DNA from: Zhongshania sp.
Lineage (GTDB): Bacteria > Pseudomonadota > Gammaproteobacteria > Pseudomonadales > Spongiibacteraceae
Assembly (NCBI GenBank): GCA_018066965.1
Contig: JAGPVP010000017.1
Span: forward strand, 1 to 54,372
Length of the DNA stretch: 54,372 bases
Direction of reading: 5' to 3'
The translations under genes and the position numbers were made by a program. Under the pieces are notes generated by a model. It made no database searches. It saw nothing but the letters and a program-made list of their open reading frames with translations, and was not told where the DNA came from. Of the stretch, positions 13,627-21,670 are shown piece after piece (positions within the stretch are counted from its first letter, which is position 1; each line of letters begins with the position of its first letter).

Positions 13627-15045
13627 ATGCCGAATTTTCTCTTTCATGGTCGTCGGCTCCTGCTGTCTTATTGCATTGAGGGGCTGTTGCGTTTTGTGCA
13701 TTGGCGTAAAAGGCGGCAAGTTGCTCGTGGGCTGGTTAGTCCAGCTGCGGTGGTAAACAGGCAAATACCTGAGCACCCTAGAGCGCCGGAAGATTTTAGG
13801 CCGTTGGAGAACGCGTGTTTTCAGAATCCCTATCGTTTTTACGCGATGTTACGAGAGCAGTATCCCGTCTATCGCTTACAGAATGGTATTTACTGTGTGT
13901 CGCGCTACAGCGACATTACTATGGTGTGTCGTGATACCGAGGTGTTTTCCTCTACCCATCAGGGTGCCATTGTGGGCTTAAAGCCTCATCAAACGATTTT
14001 GGAAGAAGGCCGAAAGCAAGACCGGCTTGCCGAATTGGGCCTTACGCCCTGCGATGTGTTAGCCGTGGCTGATCAGCCCCAGCACAGTAATGACCGCAAG
14101 GTTGGCCACAAGGGCTTGAACTCGCGCTTTGTTAAAAGTCTGGAAGACGATATTGAAAGTCTATGCCATCAATTGATGGATGAGTTTATCGATAGCGGTA
14201 AAGTGGAGTTTATGCAGGAAGTCGGTTGGCGATTGCCGATGATGGTTATTATTAAGTTACTGGGTTTTCCCGCCGAGGATTATCAGAAAATAAAGTACTG
14301 GTGTATGCATACTATTTCTACTCAAAGCGGTGTCGCCAGTACTTTAGAGATTGCAAAAAGCCGCGCTGAGATTTTGGTGTTTATTCGCTATTGTTGGCAG
14401 CAATTAGCGATAGCGAAGAAACATCCCCGTGATGATCTTTGCGGTGTTTTTGTTAATGCCGCGCTAGATCCAAGCAACCCAATGACAGATCAGCAGGTGG
14501 TGAGCAGTATTTTTCAGTTACTGGTTGCGGGTAGTGATTCATCGGCCACTAGTATGGGCAACGCGCTAAAGCTGTTAATTGAGAATCCTGACATCGAAGC
14601 GGAAATACGTGCCGATATGGATAAACTCGACAGCTTTATCGAAGAAGTCTTTAGATTAGAGGCGGCGTTTCAAGGGCATTTTCGGTGGACGAAAACTGAC
14701 ACGGAATTGCACGGCGTAGCATTGCCAGCAGGCAGCCGGGTATTTTTAATGTGGGCCGCGGCGAATCGTGATGAGACGATATTCGAAAACCCAGACCAGA
14801 TTGATTTGAACCGGCACAATGGGAAAAAGCACCTTACCTTTGGTCATGGTATTCATGCTTGTATTGGTCGTGAACTAGCGCGGAGCGAAATTCGGATTGT
14901 ATTGCGGGCATTCTTGTCACGTACCGCGAACTTGAAAATCACTGGCGATGCGCCGTTTATTGCATCGATGTTTGCTCACACATTGCAAAAACTACCGGTG
15001 AGTTTTGATGTTGTTGCCGTCCCATCACAGGAGCGAGCCGCCTAG
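13627..15045 (+). CDS. cytochrome P450
   Basis: This 472-residue soluble bacterial P450 has all core motifs. The I-helix is AGSDSSATS (Ala301, Gly302, Asp304), with Ser305 where the oxygen-activating Thr is usual. ExxR is Glu340-Arg343 (EEVFRLE), and the heme loop FGHGIHACIGRELAR has Cys412 as thiolate ligand. The N-terminus has an extra basic/hydrophobic stretch (about 40 residues) before the fold proper. It would hydroxylate a hydrophobic substrate with an external ferredoxin; no ferredoxin or reductase gene is adjacent. A TetR-family regulator follows 37 bases later. Steroid, terpenoid or alkane substrates are possible, and the nearby steroid cluster is only circumstantial. Confidence 0.9.
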   Translation: MPNFLFHGRRLLLSYCIEGLLRFVHWRKRRQVARGLVSPAAVVNRQIPEHPRAPEDFRPLENACFQNPYRFYAMLREQYPVYRLQNGIYCVSRYSDITMVCRDTEVFSSTHQGAIVGLKPHQTILEEGRKQDRLAELGLTPCDVLAVADQPQHSNDRKVGHKGLNSRFVKSLEDDIESLCHQLMDEFIDSGKVEFMQEVGWRLPMMVIIKLLGFPAEDYQKIKYWCMHTISTQSGVASTLEIAKSRAEILVFIRYCWQQLAIAKKHPRDDLCGVFVNAALDPSNPMTDQQVVSSIFQLLVAGSDSSATSMGNALKLLIENPDIEAEIRADMDKLDSFIEEVFRLEAAFQGHFRWTKTDTELHGVALPAGSRVFLMWAAANRDETIFENPDQIDLNRHNGKKHLTFGHGIHACIGRELARSEIRIVLRAFLSRTANLKITGDAPFIASMFAHTLQKLPVSFDVVAVPSQERAA

Positions 15046-15082
15046 ATGCAGCAGGCTAAAATAGAGCGAGTGAAAATAGTCC

Positions 15083-15688
15083 ATGGCTAAACCTGTGCGT
15101 AATAAACAATCCTATATCGATGCGGCCATCGCGGTGATTAGAGACGAAGGTTTTGAGAGCTTGTCGATGCGGAAAGTTGCCGCCAAGCTCGGTGTCAGTG
15201 CGATGGCGATGTATAAACATTTTCCGAATAAAGATGCGTTGCTTAGCAGTGCACTGGATGATTTTATTGGTAGAGCGGATGTGCTACCCGATAAAGACAT
15301 GGATTGGGACGTCTGGCTTGCTGAAGTTGCTCGGCGAATGTTTTTGGCATTGAGCGAGGAAATAGATTGGGTTCCTCTGCTTGGTGCGCTCGGTGCGGGT
15401 GAGCAAGCCGCCAAGGTGACAGCGCAGTTTATTGAAAAACTACGGCATGCGGGGTTTACCAGCTTGCAGGCGACTGATGCATATTTTGCACTTATTCAGT
15501 GTGTGATTGGTGCGGCATGTTTGCAGGTGTCGCTTCGTGCTGAAAAACAAGGCCTACTTAAAGGGGCGAGCGTTAAGCCGCCAGCAAAAGCTGGCAGCGC
15601 TGCTCAGAGACTTCAGATCGATATTAGTATGGCTTTAATTATTTCAGCGCTGCGTCGACAACTTGACGGCCCACAGCCAGCGTCGTAA
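15083..15688 (+). CDS. TetR/AcrR-family transcriptional regulator
   Basis: This 201-residue regulator has an N-terminal helix-turn-helix (ESLSMRKVAAKLGVSAMAMYKHF, about residues 25-47) and a helical ligand-binding C-terminal domain. It lies 37 nt behind the P450 gene on the same strand and is probably in one transcript with it. The 15-base palindrome at 13566-13580 upstream of the P450 is a plausible binding site, which would make the unit autoregulated and induced by the P450 substrate. The C-terminal domain gives no clue to the ligand. The next gene is convergent, 11 bases away. Confidence 0.88.
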   Translation: MAKPVRNKQSYIDAAIAVIRDEGFESLSMRKVAAKLGVSAMAMYKHFPNKDALLSSALDDFIGRADVLPDKDMDWDVWLAEVARRMFLALSEEIDWVPLLGALGAGEQAAKVTAQFIEKLRHAGFTSLQATDAYFALIQCVIGAACLQVSLRAEKQGLLKGASVKPPAKAGSAAQRLQIDISMALIISALRRQLDGPQPAS

Positions 15689-15699
15689 TTTTTCGCTGC

Positions 15700-16128
15700 T
15701 TATGCACTCGCTTGATGAGCAATATACGCGGTGATAAATGCCGCTTCTTGAAAGCCTTTTAGTTCGGTATCCGCAAAGGGAATCTGAAGCGGGTTGTCTG
15801 CGAGTACGGCTTTGGCTTGTGATGACGTAAGGACAACAACGTCGATGTCAGTAATCAGTTGAATCGTGGCTTCTAATTTAAAACTGATGGCACCACCGGC
15901 AAATTTTCCCTTGGGCAAGCGGCCTTTGATGGCGACTTTATCGACTTTGTAGTCTCGCATAAGTTGAGAAAAAGTGGCTTGAAATTGCTTTAGGTCTTCT
16001 CTGTCATGTTCTTTGGGTAAGCTGATTTTTCGCGCTCTGCAATCAGGGATATTAAATTGCTGATTCTCTAAATTAAGTAGGCAAACTACGGCATCGTTGC
16101 CGGTGAGTTCTACGCCGCAAATTCTCAT
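15700..16128 (-). CDS. DUF3010-family protein
   Basis: This 142-residue protein starts MRICGVELTGNDAVVCLL. Its RNase H/actin-like opening strand pattern, followed by FNIPDCRARKISLP, and a central AIKGRLPKGKFAGGAISFKLE match DUF3010, a family found mainly in gammaproteobacteria with no established function. No membrane segment or signal peptide is visible. A good ribosome site (AAGGAA) precedes the ATG. Upstream, in what would be its leader, lies a short 15-nt tandem repeat. The neighbouring selO gene is on the same strand but separated by 69 bases. Confidence 0.75.
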   Translation of the reverse strand: MRICGVELTGNDAVVCLLNLENQQFNIPDCRARKISLPKEHDREDLKQFQATFSQLMRDYKVDKVAIKGRLPKGKFAGGAISFKLEATIQLITDIDVVVLTSSQAKAVLADNPLQIPFADTELKGFQEAAFITAYIAHQASA

Positions 16129-16137
16129 GGTGTTTCC

Positions 16138-16175
16138 TTGATATTGATGGTGTTGATATTGATGGTGTTGATATT
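16138..16175. repeat. 15-nt tandem repeat upstream of the DUF3010 gene
   Basis: The unit TTGATATTGATGGTG occurs twice in full (16138-16152, 16153-16167) and once in part (16168-16175). Copy number may vary by slippage. It would lie in the 5' leader or promoter of the DUF3010 gene, next to its ribosome site. Confidence 0.8.
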
Positions 16176-16197
16176 TTGTTTTAGATCCGCGGCCCCG

Positions 16198-17697
16198 TTA
16201 GGTGCCGCAAAAAGTTTGTAATACCTGCTCGTTGGGTTTGGCAGGCATGGCGTAGCGCTGCTTTTCTGGGTCGAAAGTATGGGGGGTTTTCAGCACGTCT
16301 ACCAGCTGATTAAAAAAGCTAAAGTCGTTATTGCGTTCTGCGGCGGTAATGGCTTCTTGCACTAGATGATTGCGAGGAATAAATACCGGGTTAGCTTTAA
16401 ACATTTGGGCTTGGCGTTGCGCCGGTGTTTGGGTGTCTTCAATAAGACGTTGCCGCCACTGCTGTAACCACGGCGTAAAGCTGTCATTAAAGTCAAAAAG
16501 TTCGCGAACACTATTATTGATGCACTCAGCTTCGTCGGCCAATTCGGCTAGGCGGCGAAAGCACAGGGTAAAGTCTGCTTTCTCTTGCTTCATGAGTGTG
16601 AGCAGGTCTTGGTAAAGCGGGTCGTCCGCTTCGCTAAAGCTGTTCAAGCCCAATTTATCTTTAATAATATTTTGGTAGGCTTTGAGAAATAATTCGGGAA
16701 AGGCGTCTAGCGCTTGCTGGGCCAGTGTAATTGCACTTTTTTCGCTGGCATCGGGGCTGTTGTCTAATATCGGGAGCAAGGCTTGGGCGAGTTGTGCCAA
16801 ATTCCAATGCGCAATGCTGGGTTGGTTACCATAGGCGTAGCGACCATTTCGGTCTATCGAGCTAAATACGGTTGCGGGGTCGTAGCTGTCCATAAAGGCG
16901 CAGGGGCCGTAGTCGACGGTTTCCCCGCAGAGCAACATATTGTCGGTATTCATAACGCCGTGAATAAAGCCGATGGATTGCCATTGAGCGATGAGCGTGG
17001 CTTGGCGACCAATAATTTCGTTAAGCATGGCAAAAATAGGATTGCTGGCTTGGGCAGCAGCGGGAAAGTGGCGATCTATTAAATAGTCACTCAGGTCTTG
17101 AACGGCGTCGGTATCTTGGCGAGCGGCGAAATATTGCATGGTGCCCACGCGAATATGGCTTTGTGCCACACGGCTAAATACTGCGCCGGGCAGGGCTTGA
17201 TCACGAAACACCAGCTCGCCACTGGTGACGGCGCCGAGTGCGCGTGTGGTGGGTACGTTTAGTGCCGCCATGGCTTCGCAGAGAATATATTCGCGCAACA
17301 CTGGGCCCAATGGTGATTTGCCGTCGCCACCACGGGAGTAGGGCGTGCGACCAGAGCCCTTTAGTTGCCAGTCGTAGCGAATACCGTTTTGGGCGACTAA
17401 TTCACCGAGTAATACTGCACGTCCGTCGCCCAGTTGGGGGTTCCAGCCGCCAAACTGATGACCGGCGTACACGGTGGCAATGGGTTCTGCGCCCTCCGGT
17501 ACGTGATTACCTGCCATGGTGGCAATGCCTTCGGGCGAGGCTAACCATTGCGGATCTATACCTAATTCTGCGGCTAAGTCTGTGTTGATACGGATTAGCT
17601 CAGGGCTCGGCACAGTGACGGGTGCCTGCGGGCTATAAAATCGCTCTGCTTGTTTGGCGTAGCTATTGTCGAAAGTGGGGCTGTTTGCGCTAGTCAT
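16198..17697 (-). CDS. selO: protein adenylyltransferase SelO (YdiU)
   Basis: This 499-residue pseudokinase-fold enzyme transfers AMP from ATP to Ser/Thr/Tyr residues of target proteins. Family motifs visible are VYAGHQFGGWNPQLGDGRA, LKGSGRTPYSRGGDGK, REYILCEAMAALNVPTTRAL and the active-site region FIHGVMNTDNMLLCGETVDYG with its metal-binding Asn and Asp. Length is normal for bacterial SelO (about 480-500). The C-terminus ends FCGT, so a Cys is present near the position where the eukaryotic enzyme has selenocysteine. It is transcribed away from plsB; the 440-base gap holds both promoters. The role in redox stress is family knowledge. Confidence 0.93.
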   Translation of the reverse strand: MTSANSPTFDNSYAKQAERFYSPQAPVTVPSPELIRINTDLAAELGIDPQWLASPEGIATMAGNHVPEGAEPIATVYAGHQFGGWNPQLGDGRAVLLGELVAQNGIRYDWQLKGSGRTPYSRGGDGKSPLGPVLREYILCEAMAALNVPTTRALGAVTSGELVFRDQALPGAVFSRVAQSHIRVGTMQYFAARQDTDAVQDLSDYLIDRHFPAAAQASNPIFAMLNEIIGRQATLIAQWQSIGFIHGVMNTDNMLLCGETVDYGPCAFMDSYDPATVFSSIDRNGRYAYGNQPSIAHWNLAQLAQALLPILDNSPDASEKSAITLAQQALDAFPELFLKAYQNIIKDKLGLNSFSEADDPLYQDLLTLMKQEKADFTLCFRRLAELADEAECINNSVRELFDFNDSFTPWLQQWRQRLIEDTQTPAQRQAQMFKANPVFIPRNHLVQEAITAAERNNDFSFFNQLVDVLKTPHTFDPEKQRYAMPAKPNEQVLQTFCGT

Positions 17698-18138
17698 GGC
17701 TTGGCCTGCATAAAACGGTAAGACAGTTCAGGTAGGATTTTTACATACCCTGCTTGGGGCGATTGTACATGAATCGCCCGCGACGAGTGGGGCTTGGTCC
17801 TATATAAGCGGTCCTGGCAGTCGTGTTTGTATGGCCTGTCGCAAGGACTTCAGTTTACGCGATGGCGAAAACCGCGACGCGGCGTGACAGACCAAGTAAA
17901 ATTGCGCACAGCCGCTGTTTTCAAGGATGACAAAATTTCCGTCACAATAAGATAAATGGCACCGTTTAGAGGCAATAATACCCGCAGTAGCTGTGCTTTC
18001 TGCTTGGGTGAAAACGCCGTAAAACCGGAATTTAGAATGATAAATTCCGGATTGAATTGATAGCTGCCAGCAAGTCGGTCGTCGCAGAACGCAGTTAGTT
18101 TGAGCTCTGTGGTCTCGTTTAATAAGGATTTATGCATT
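17698..18138. other. long divergent selO-plsB intergenic region with two hairpins
   Basis: Two perfect inverted repeats are visible. GGGCGATT (17757-17764) pairs with AATCGCCC (17772-17779) around a 7-nt loop, and CCGGAATTTA (18025-18034) pairs with TAAATTCCGG (18041-18050) around a 6-nt loop. Neither has a T-run on its 3' side in the plus direction. A minus-strand frame across 17850-18137 has no family features and would cover the plsB promoter, so I do not call it. Lipid-responsive regulation at the second palindrome is possible but unproven. Confidence 0.45.
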
Positions 18139-20610
18139 ATGCCTTGGTTTACACGTCTATTTTTTGTGTTATGCCGGATGTTGTCTGTGCCATTTCTTGC
18201 GGGGATTAATCCGAAGCTGGTGCAGTTTGACGAGTCCCTGCACGCGGAATTAGAGGGTAAGCCAGTTTGCTATGTGCTGCGACAGCATAGCTGGACAGAT
18301 CGCTTTTTATTGGAGCGGGTGTTTAAAGCACATAAGTTGCCCCTGTTACGGGCGACTCCCGGAAAATTACCTGATAGTGAGCGGGCTGCGTGTTTGTATT
18401 TGCCGGTGCTCAATGGTCAGCGGGGCGGTGCGCGTGGCAGTAATACCATCGCGGCGCTCGTTGCGCAGGCGGCCGAGGGCGACTATCCCCTGCAAATTGT
18501 GCCGGTGTCGGTGTTTTGGGGTAGAGACCCTGGCAGCGAAACGTCATTTTTCAAATTGCTATTAGGTGATGGCGAGCGCGCGGGCGCGTTTCGTAAACTC
18601 ATAGTTATTTTGGTGCAACGCCGCAATGTGCTCATTCATATTGCCCAGCCGGTGCGCTTTAGTACTTTTGTGGCGCGCAAGCAGGACCCCGTGGCTGCCG
18701 CTGCGGTGATGGCGCGGATGTTGTCGTTCTATTATTCCCGCCGTAAAACGGCGAGCCTTGGTCCCAGCTTATTGTCGCGTCAGCAAATTATAGATGTGGT
18801 ACTACGTCGTCAGCTGGTTCGCGATGCTATTGCTGAGGAGCAAAAAGCGTCTATTGCTAAGCCTGATATGGTTAATAAGCAGGCTCGTAAAATGGCCGAA
18901 GAAGTTGCCGCTAATTTTGATGGCCGAATGATTCGTGCGCTAGAGCTGATATTAAGTTGGGCATTTCGGAAAATATTTTCTGGTTTGAAAATTCATCATA
19001 TTGACCGTCTGCGCGAAACAGCAAATAGCCGGCAATTAATTTATATGCCGTCGCATCGTAGTCATTTCGATTATTTGCTGATCTCTTACACGTTATATGT
19101 GCAGGGCTTGGTGCCGCCACATATCGCCGCTGGGGTAAATTTAAATTTTTGGCCGGTAGGTGGTTTGTTACGCCGTGGTGGCGCGTTTTATATACGCCGC
19201 AGCTTTGGCGGACAGAAATTATATTCAGCTGTATTTAAGTCATATTTAGATGTGCTACTGGGGCGTGGTTATCCCGTCGAGTTTTTCCCCGAGGGTGGGC
19301 GAAGCCGCACCGGTCGTTTGCTGCCACCGAAGAAAGGTATGCTGAAAATGACGGTGGAAAGTTTTGTGCAGCAGCCTGGCCGCAAAGTAGCCTTGGTGCC
19401 AATATATGTGTGTTACGACAAATTAGTGGAAAGCGCCTCGTATGTGAAAGAGCTGCGTGGCGGCACTAAGCAAAGCGAGTCGGCGGGTGGTTTACTAAAA
19501 GCCCGCAAGATTTTTAAGGCGTCTTACGGTAGTCCGCATGTGGCATTTGGTCAGCCTATCAGTCTGGATGAGTGCTTTAGTCATATCGAACCAGATTGGC
19601 GTAAACGCACCCAAGCTGGCGATCACTCTTTTGTGCCTGCCGTAATCGACTACATTGCTCAGGAAAATATGGAGCGGATTAACGCGGCAGCGGTGGTAAA
19701 TCCCATCGGCTTAGTCGCCATGATTTTGCTGTCTAGTCCGCAGCATGCAATGGCAGAAGACGAGCTACTGCTGCAAATAGATCATTTTATTGCGATTTTG
19801 CGGCGCCTGCCGTATAGCTCTGATATCACTCTGCCAGAAGGGAGTGCGAAGGAAATTTTTGAACAGGCGGCGCGCACGGCAGGACTTTCCAGAATTGATC
19901 ACCCTTGGGGGCCGATTATTACGGCAACCGGTAAAGAAGCTGTCATGCTGACCTATTACCGTAACTCAGTCATGCATGTCTTGGCCCTGCCGAGTTTGAT
20001 CGCGCGCTTTTTTCGTCATAGCCAAACGGTCAACGAAGCTGAATTAATTGAAGGCTGCGTACTGCTATACCCTTTTGTTAAAAATGAATTGTTTTTGCGA
20101 ACTAAAATTGAAGATTGCGCCGAAGCAGTTAAAGAGCAAATTAACAATTTGATCGCACTCAATTTGCTCACCCGAGATGGTGTTAATGGCAGTTTAAGTC
20201 GCGCCAATGTTGGTACCGAAGGCTATGCGGTATTAACCGGATTGGGCCGGATTTTGCGAGAGACCTTTGAACGTTACACCATTACCAGTTTACTGTTGGT
20301 GCAGGATATTTCTGAGGTGCCGGCCTTGCGCGACGATGTGGAGGTACACACCATTGAGATGGCTCAGCGTTTGGCTATTTTAAGCGGTCGCGAAGCACCG
20401 GAATACTTCGATAAAAACCTCTTCCGCGGCTATATCGACACCTTGATTCAACAAGGCTTGCTCTTGGTTAACGAGCAGGACTCTGGTGAATTTTTGCGGG
20501 TAGATAAACGCTTGGAAGCGCTTTCGCAGCGCTGGGTCGCCTTGCTTGGCCCAGACGTTCAGCAGAGTATGCAACAGTTGATTCGCAAGCCGGTAATGAA
20601 TGAGGCTTAG
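18139..20610 (+). CDS. plsB: glycerol-3-phosphate 1-O-acyltransferase PlsB
   Basis: This 823-residue inner-membrane-associated enzyme acylates sn-glycerol 3-phosphate, the first step of phospholipid synthesis. Acyltransferase motifs are HRSHFD at about residues 306-311, GAFYIRRSF, FPEGGRSRTGRLLPPKKGML and VPIYVCYDKLVE. Its length is close to the E. coli enzyme (807). I chose ATG 18139, with AAGGA ten bases upstream and the hydrophobic opening MPWFTRLFFVLCRML; an in-frame TTG at 18100 would add 13 residues without support. It stands alone, with the upstream palindrome at 18025-18050 as a possible regulatory site. Confidence 0.95.
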   Translation: MPWFTRLFFVLCRMLSVPFLAGINPKLVQFDESLHAELEGKPVCYVLRQHSWTDRFLLERVFKAHKLPLLRATPGKLPDSERAACLYLPVLNGQRGGARGSNTIAALVAQAAEGDYPLQIVPVSVFWGRDPGSETSFFKLLLGDGERAGAFRKLIVILVQRRNVLIHIAQPVRFSTFVARKQDPVAAAAVMARMLSFYYSRRKTASLGPSLLSRQQIIDVVLRRQLVRDAIAEEQKASIAKPDMVNKQARKMAEEVAANFDGRMIRALELILSWAFRKIFSGLKIHHIDRLRETANSRQLIYMPSHRSHFDYLLISYTLYVQGLVPPHIAAGVNLNFWPVGGLLRRGGAFYIRRSFGGQKLYSAVFKSYLDVLLGRGYPVEFFPEGGRSRTGRLLPPKKGMLKMTVESFVQQPGRKVALVPIYVCYDKLVESASYVKELRGGTKQSESAGGLLKARKIFKASYGSPHVAFGQPISLDECFSHIEPDWRKRTQAGDHSFVPAVIDYIAQENMERINAAAVVNPIGLVAMILLSSPQHAMAEDELLLQIDHFIAILRRLPYSSDITLPEGSAKEIFEQAARTAGLSRIDHPWGPIITATGKEAVMLTYYRNSVMHVLALPSLIARFFRHSQTVNEAELIEGCVLLYPFVKNELFLRTKIEDCAEAVKEQINNLIALNLLTRDGVNGSLSRANVGTEGYAVLTGLGRILRETFERYTITSLLLVQDISEVPALRDDVEVHTIEMAQRLAILSGREAPEYFDKNLFRGYIDTLIQQGLLLVNEQDSGEFLRVDKRLEALSQRWVALLGPDVQQSMQQLIRKPVMNEA

Positions 20611-20691
20611 CTTATTGCGGGTGGCCTAGGAATTGCTGAGTCGATCTAGGGATATATCGATGTGTGTTGCGTGGATTAGGGGCAGAGGTCA

Positions 20692-21282
20692 ATGAAGTTC
20701 GAGAAAGTGAGCTTAGACGGCCAATACGTTCGGCTCGAGCCGCTGTCAATTCACCACAAGGACGGTTTGTGCGAAGCGGTGGCCGACGGCGAGTTGTGGA
20801 ATTTATTCGTCACCAAAGTGCCGCGTATTGAGGCGATGGACGAATTTATTGGCAATGCCTATTACGCCCTCGAAGAGGGTGATGGCGTGGTGTTCGCTAC
20901 CATCAATAAGGCGACGGGCAAGGTCGTCGGCTCGACCCGTTTTATGCGAGCGGTTCCGGTCAATAAACGAGTGGAAATTGGCTACACCTTTCTGGCCCTG
21001 TCGGCGCAACGCACACGTATTAATACCGAAGCGAAGATGCTCATGCTTGAGCACGCTTTTGAGGTGCTGGACCTAAACCGAGTTGAATTTATCACCGATT
21101 ATTTGAATCACCAGTCTCGTAATGCAATTTTGCGTTTGGGGGCGAAGCAGGAAGGGGTGTTGCGCAACCACATGATTATGCCGGACGGCCGGATCAGAGA
21201 TTCGGTGTCATTTAGCATTATCAAAAATGAATGGCCCGGCGTGAAGCAGCATTTGGCCGCTAAATTGACGGGGCTTGCCTGA
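20692..21282 (+). CDS. GNAT-family N-acetyltransferase (RimJ/RimL-like)
   Basis: This 196-residue GNAT protein has the order typical of ribosomal-protein-Ser/Ala acetyltransferase relatives: YVRLEPLSIHHKDGLCEAV at the start, VVGSTRFMRA in the beta core, a VEIGYTFLALSAQRTRINTEAK acetyl-CoA segment, and VEFITDYLNHQSRNAILRLGAKQEGVLRNH near the C-terminus. The last motif is characteristic of the RimJ/RimL branch. The substrate is unknown. An AGAGG ribosome site precedes the ATG. It sits alone between plsB and the trp leader. Confidence 0.85.
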   Translation: MKFEKVSLDGQYVRLEPLSIHHKDGLCEAVADGELWNLFVTKVPRIEAMDEFIGNAYYALEEGDGVVFATINKATGKVVGSTRFMRAVPVNKRVEIGYTFLALSAQRTRINTEAKMLMLEHAFEVLDLNRVEFITDYLNHQSRNAILRLGAKQEGVLRNHMIMPDGRIRDSVSFSIIKNEWPGVKQHLAAKLTGLA

Positions 21283-21401
21283 TTTAAGGCGGTGGCTCTT
21301 CGTTCAGAGCGTGAATCTGTGGGTATTTTTGAGGTTCCCCCACGGTGCCGGCTCGGTTACAATGTTTTGACATTCTAATTACGTGTGACGAGTCCGAAGA
21401 A

Positions 21402-21458
21402 ATGGTGCATAACGCCCGCATGACACAGCTGTGTGATTGCCGTCGATGGCGATGGTAG
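21402..21458 (+). CDS. trpL: trp operon leader peptide
   Basis: An 18-codon frame, MVHNARMTQLCDCRRWRW then TAG, lies 212 bases before trpE. It ends with two Trp codons separated by one Arg codon and a UAG stop, which fits attenuation by ribosome stalling when charged tRNA-Trp is scarce. A shorter version from the internal ATG at 21420 would be 12 residues. The ribosome site (GAAGAA) is weak. A hairpin with a T-run begins at the base after the stop codon. Confidence 0.7.
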   Translation: MVHNARMTQLCDCRRWRW

Positions 21459-21583
21459 CTCTTGCAATAAGCGAATTACTGCAAGAGATTTTTGCACGGT
21501 AGTTATTTTGCCCTCTGCCGGCGTCAAAATCGTACTCAGTCGGTCATTTATAGCTATAAACTCCCTCATTCCGTGCGATTTTT
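21459..21583 (+). promoter_or_regulatory. candidate trp attenuator: two hairpins with T-runs
   Basis: CTCTTGCA (21459-21466) pairs with TGCAAGAG (21480-21487), followed by ATTTTT. A second stem, GCACGG (21494-21499) with CCGTGC (21571-21576), is followed by GATTTTT. Both lie between the leader peptide and trpE. A ribosome stalled on the Trp codons at 21447-21455 would cover the first left arm. The second stem falls inside a dispersed repeat (family 3), so this attenuator may have been built partly from that element. Confidence 0.55.
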
Positions 21584-21625
21584 CCTTGCCAGAGAGCAAA
21601 ATTCCGGCTCGTGCAAAGGTCTCTG
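21468..21625. repeat. dispersed repeat family 3, copy B (inside the trp leader)
   Basis: This sequence aligns with 129-265 at the other end of the window. Shared words in order are TAAGCG, GATTTTTGCACG or GATCTTTTTGCACG, CTCxGTxGGTCA, a TA-rich palindrome, CTCCC, a GTGCG-type stem arm, ATTTTT, CCTTGCCAG and CAAAA. The best-matching part is 21533-21625. It overlaps the candidate attenuator. Confidence 0.5.
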
Positions 21626-21670
21626 CAATTAGCAGATTACCAAGCCGAACCCCATTTTTAAGGATTTATC

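Noticed and set aside
17850..18137. Minus-strand 95-codon ORF upstream of plsB
   Set aside because: No recognised motif, atypical composition, and it would occupy the plsB promoter and palindrome.
21358..21372. TTGACA and TACAAT words as a trpE promoter pair
   Set aside because: They are in the wrong order and spacing for one promoter; TACAAT alone may be a -10 but its -35 is not convincing.
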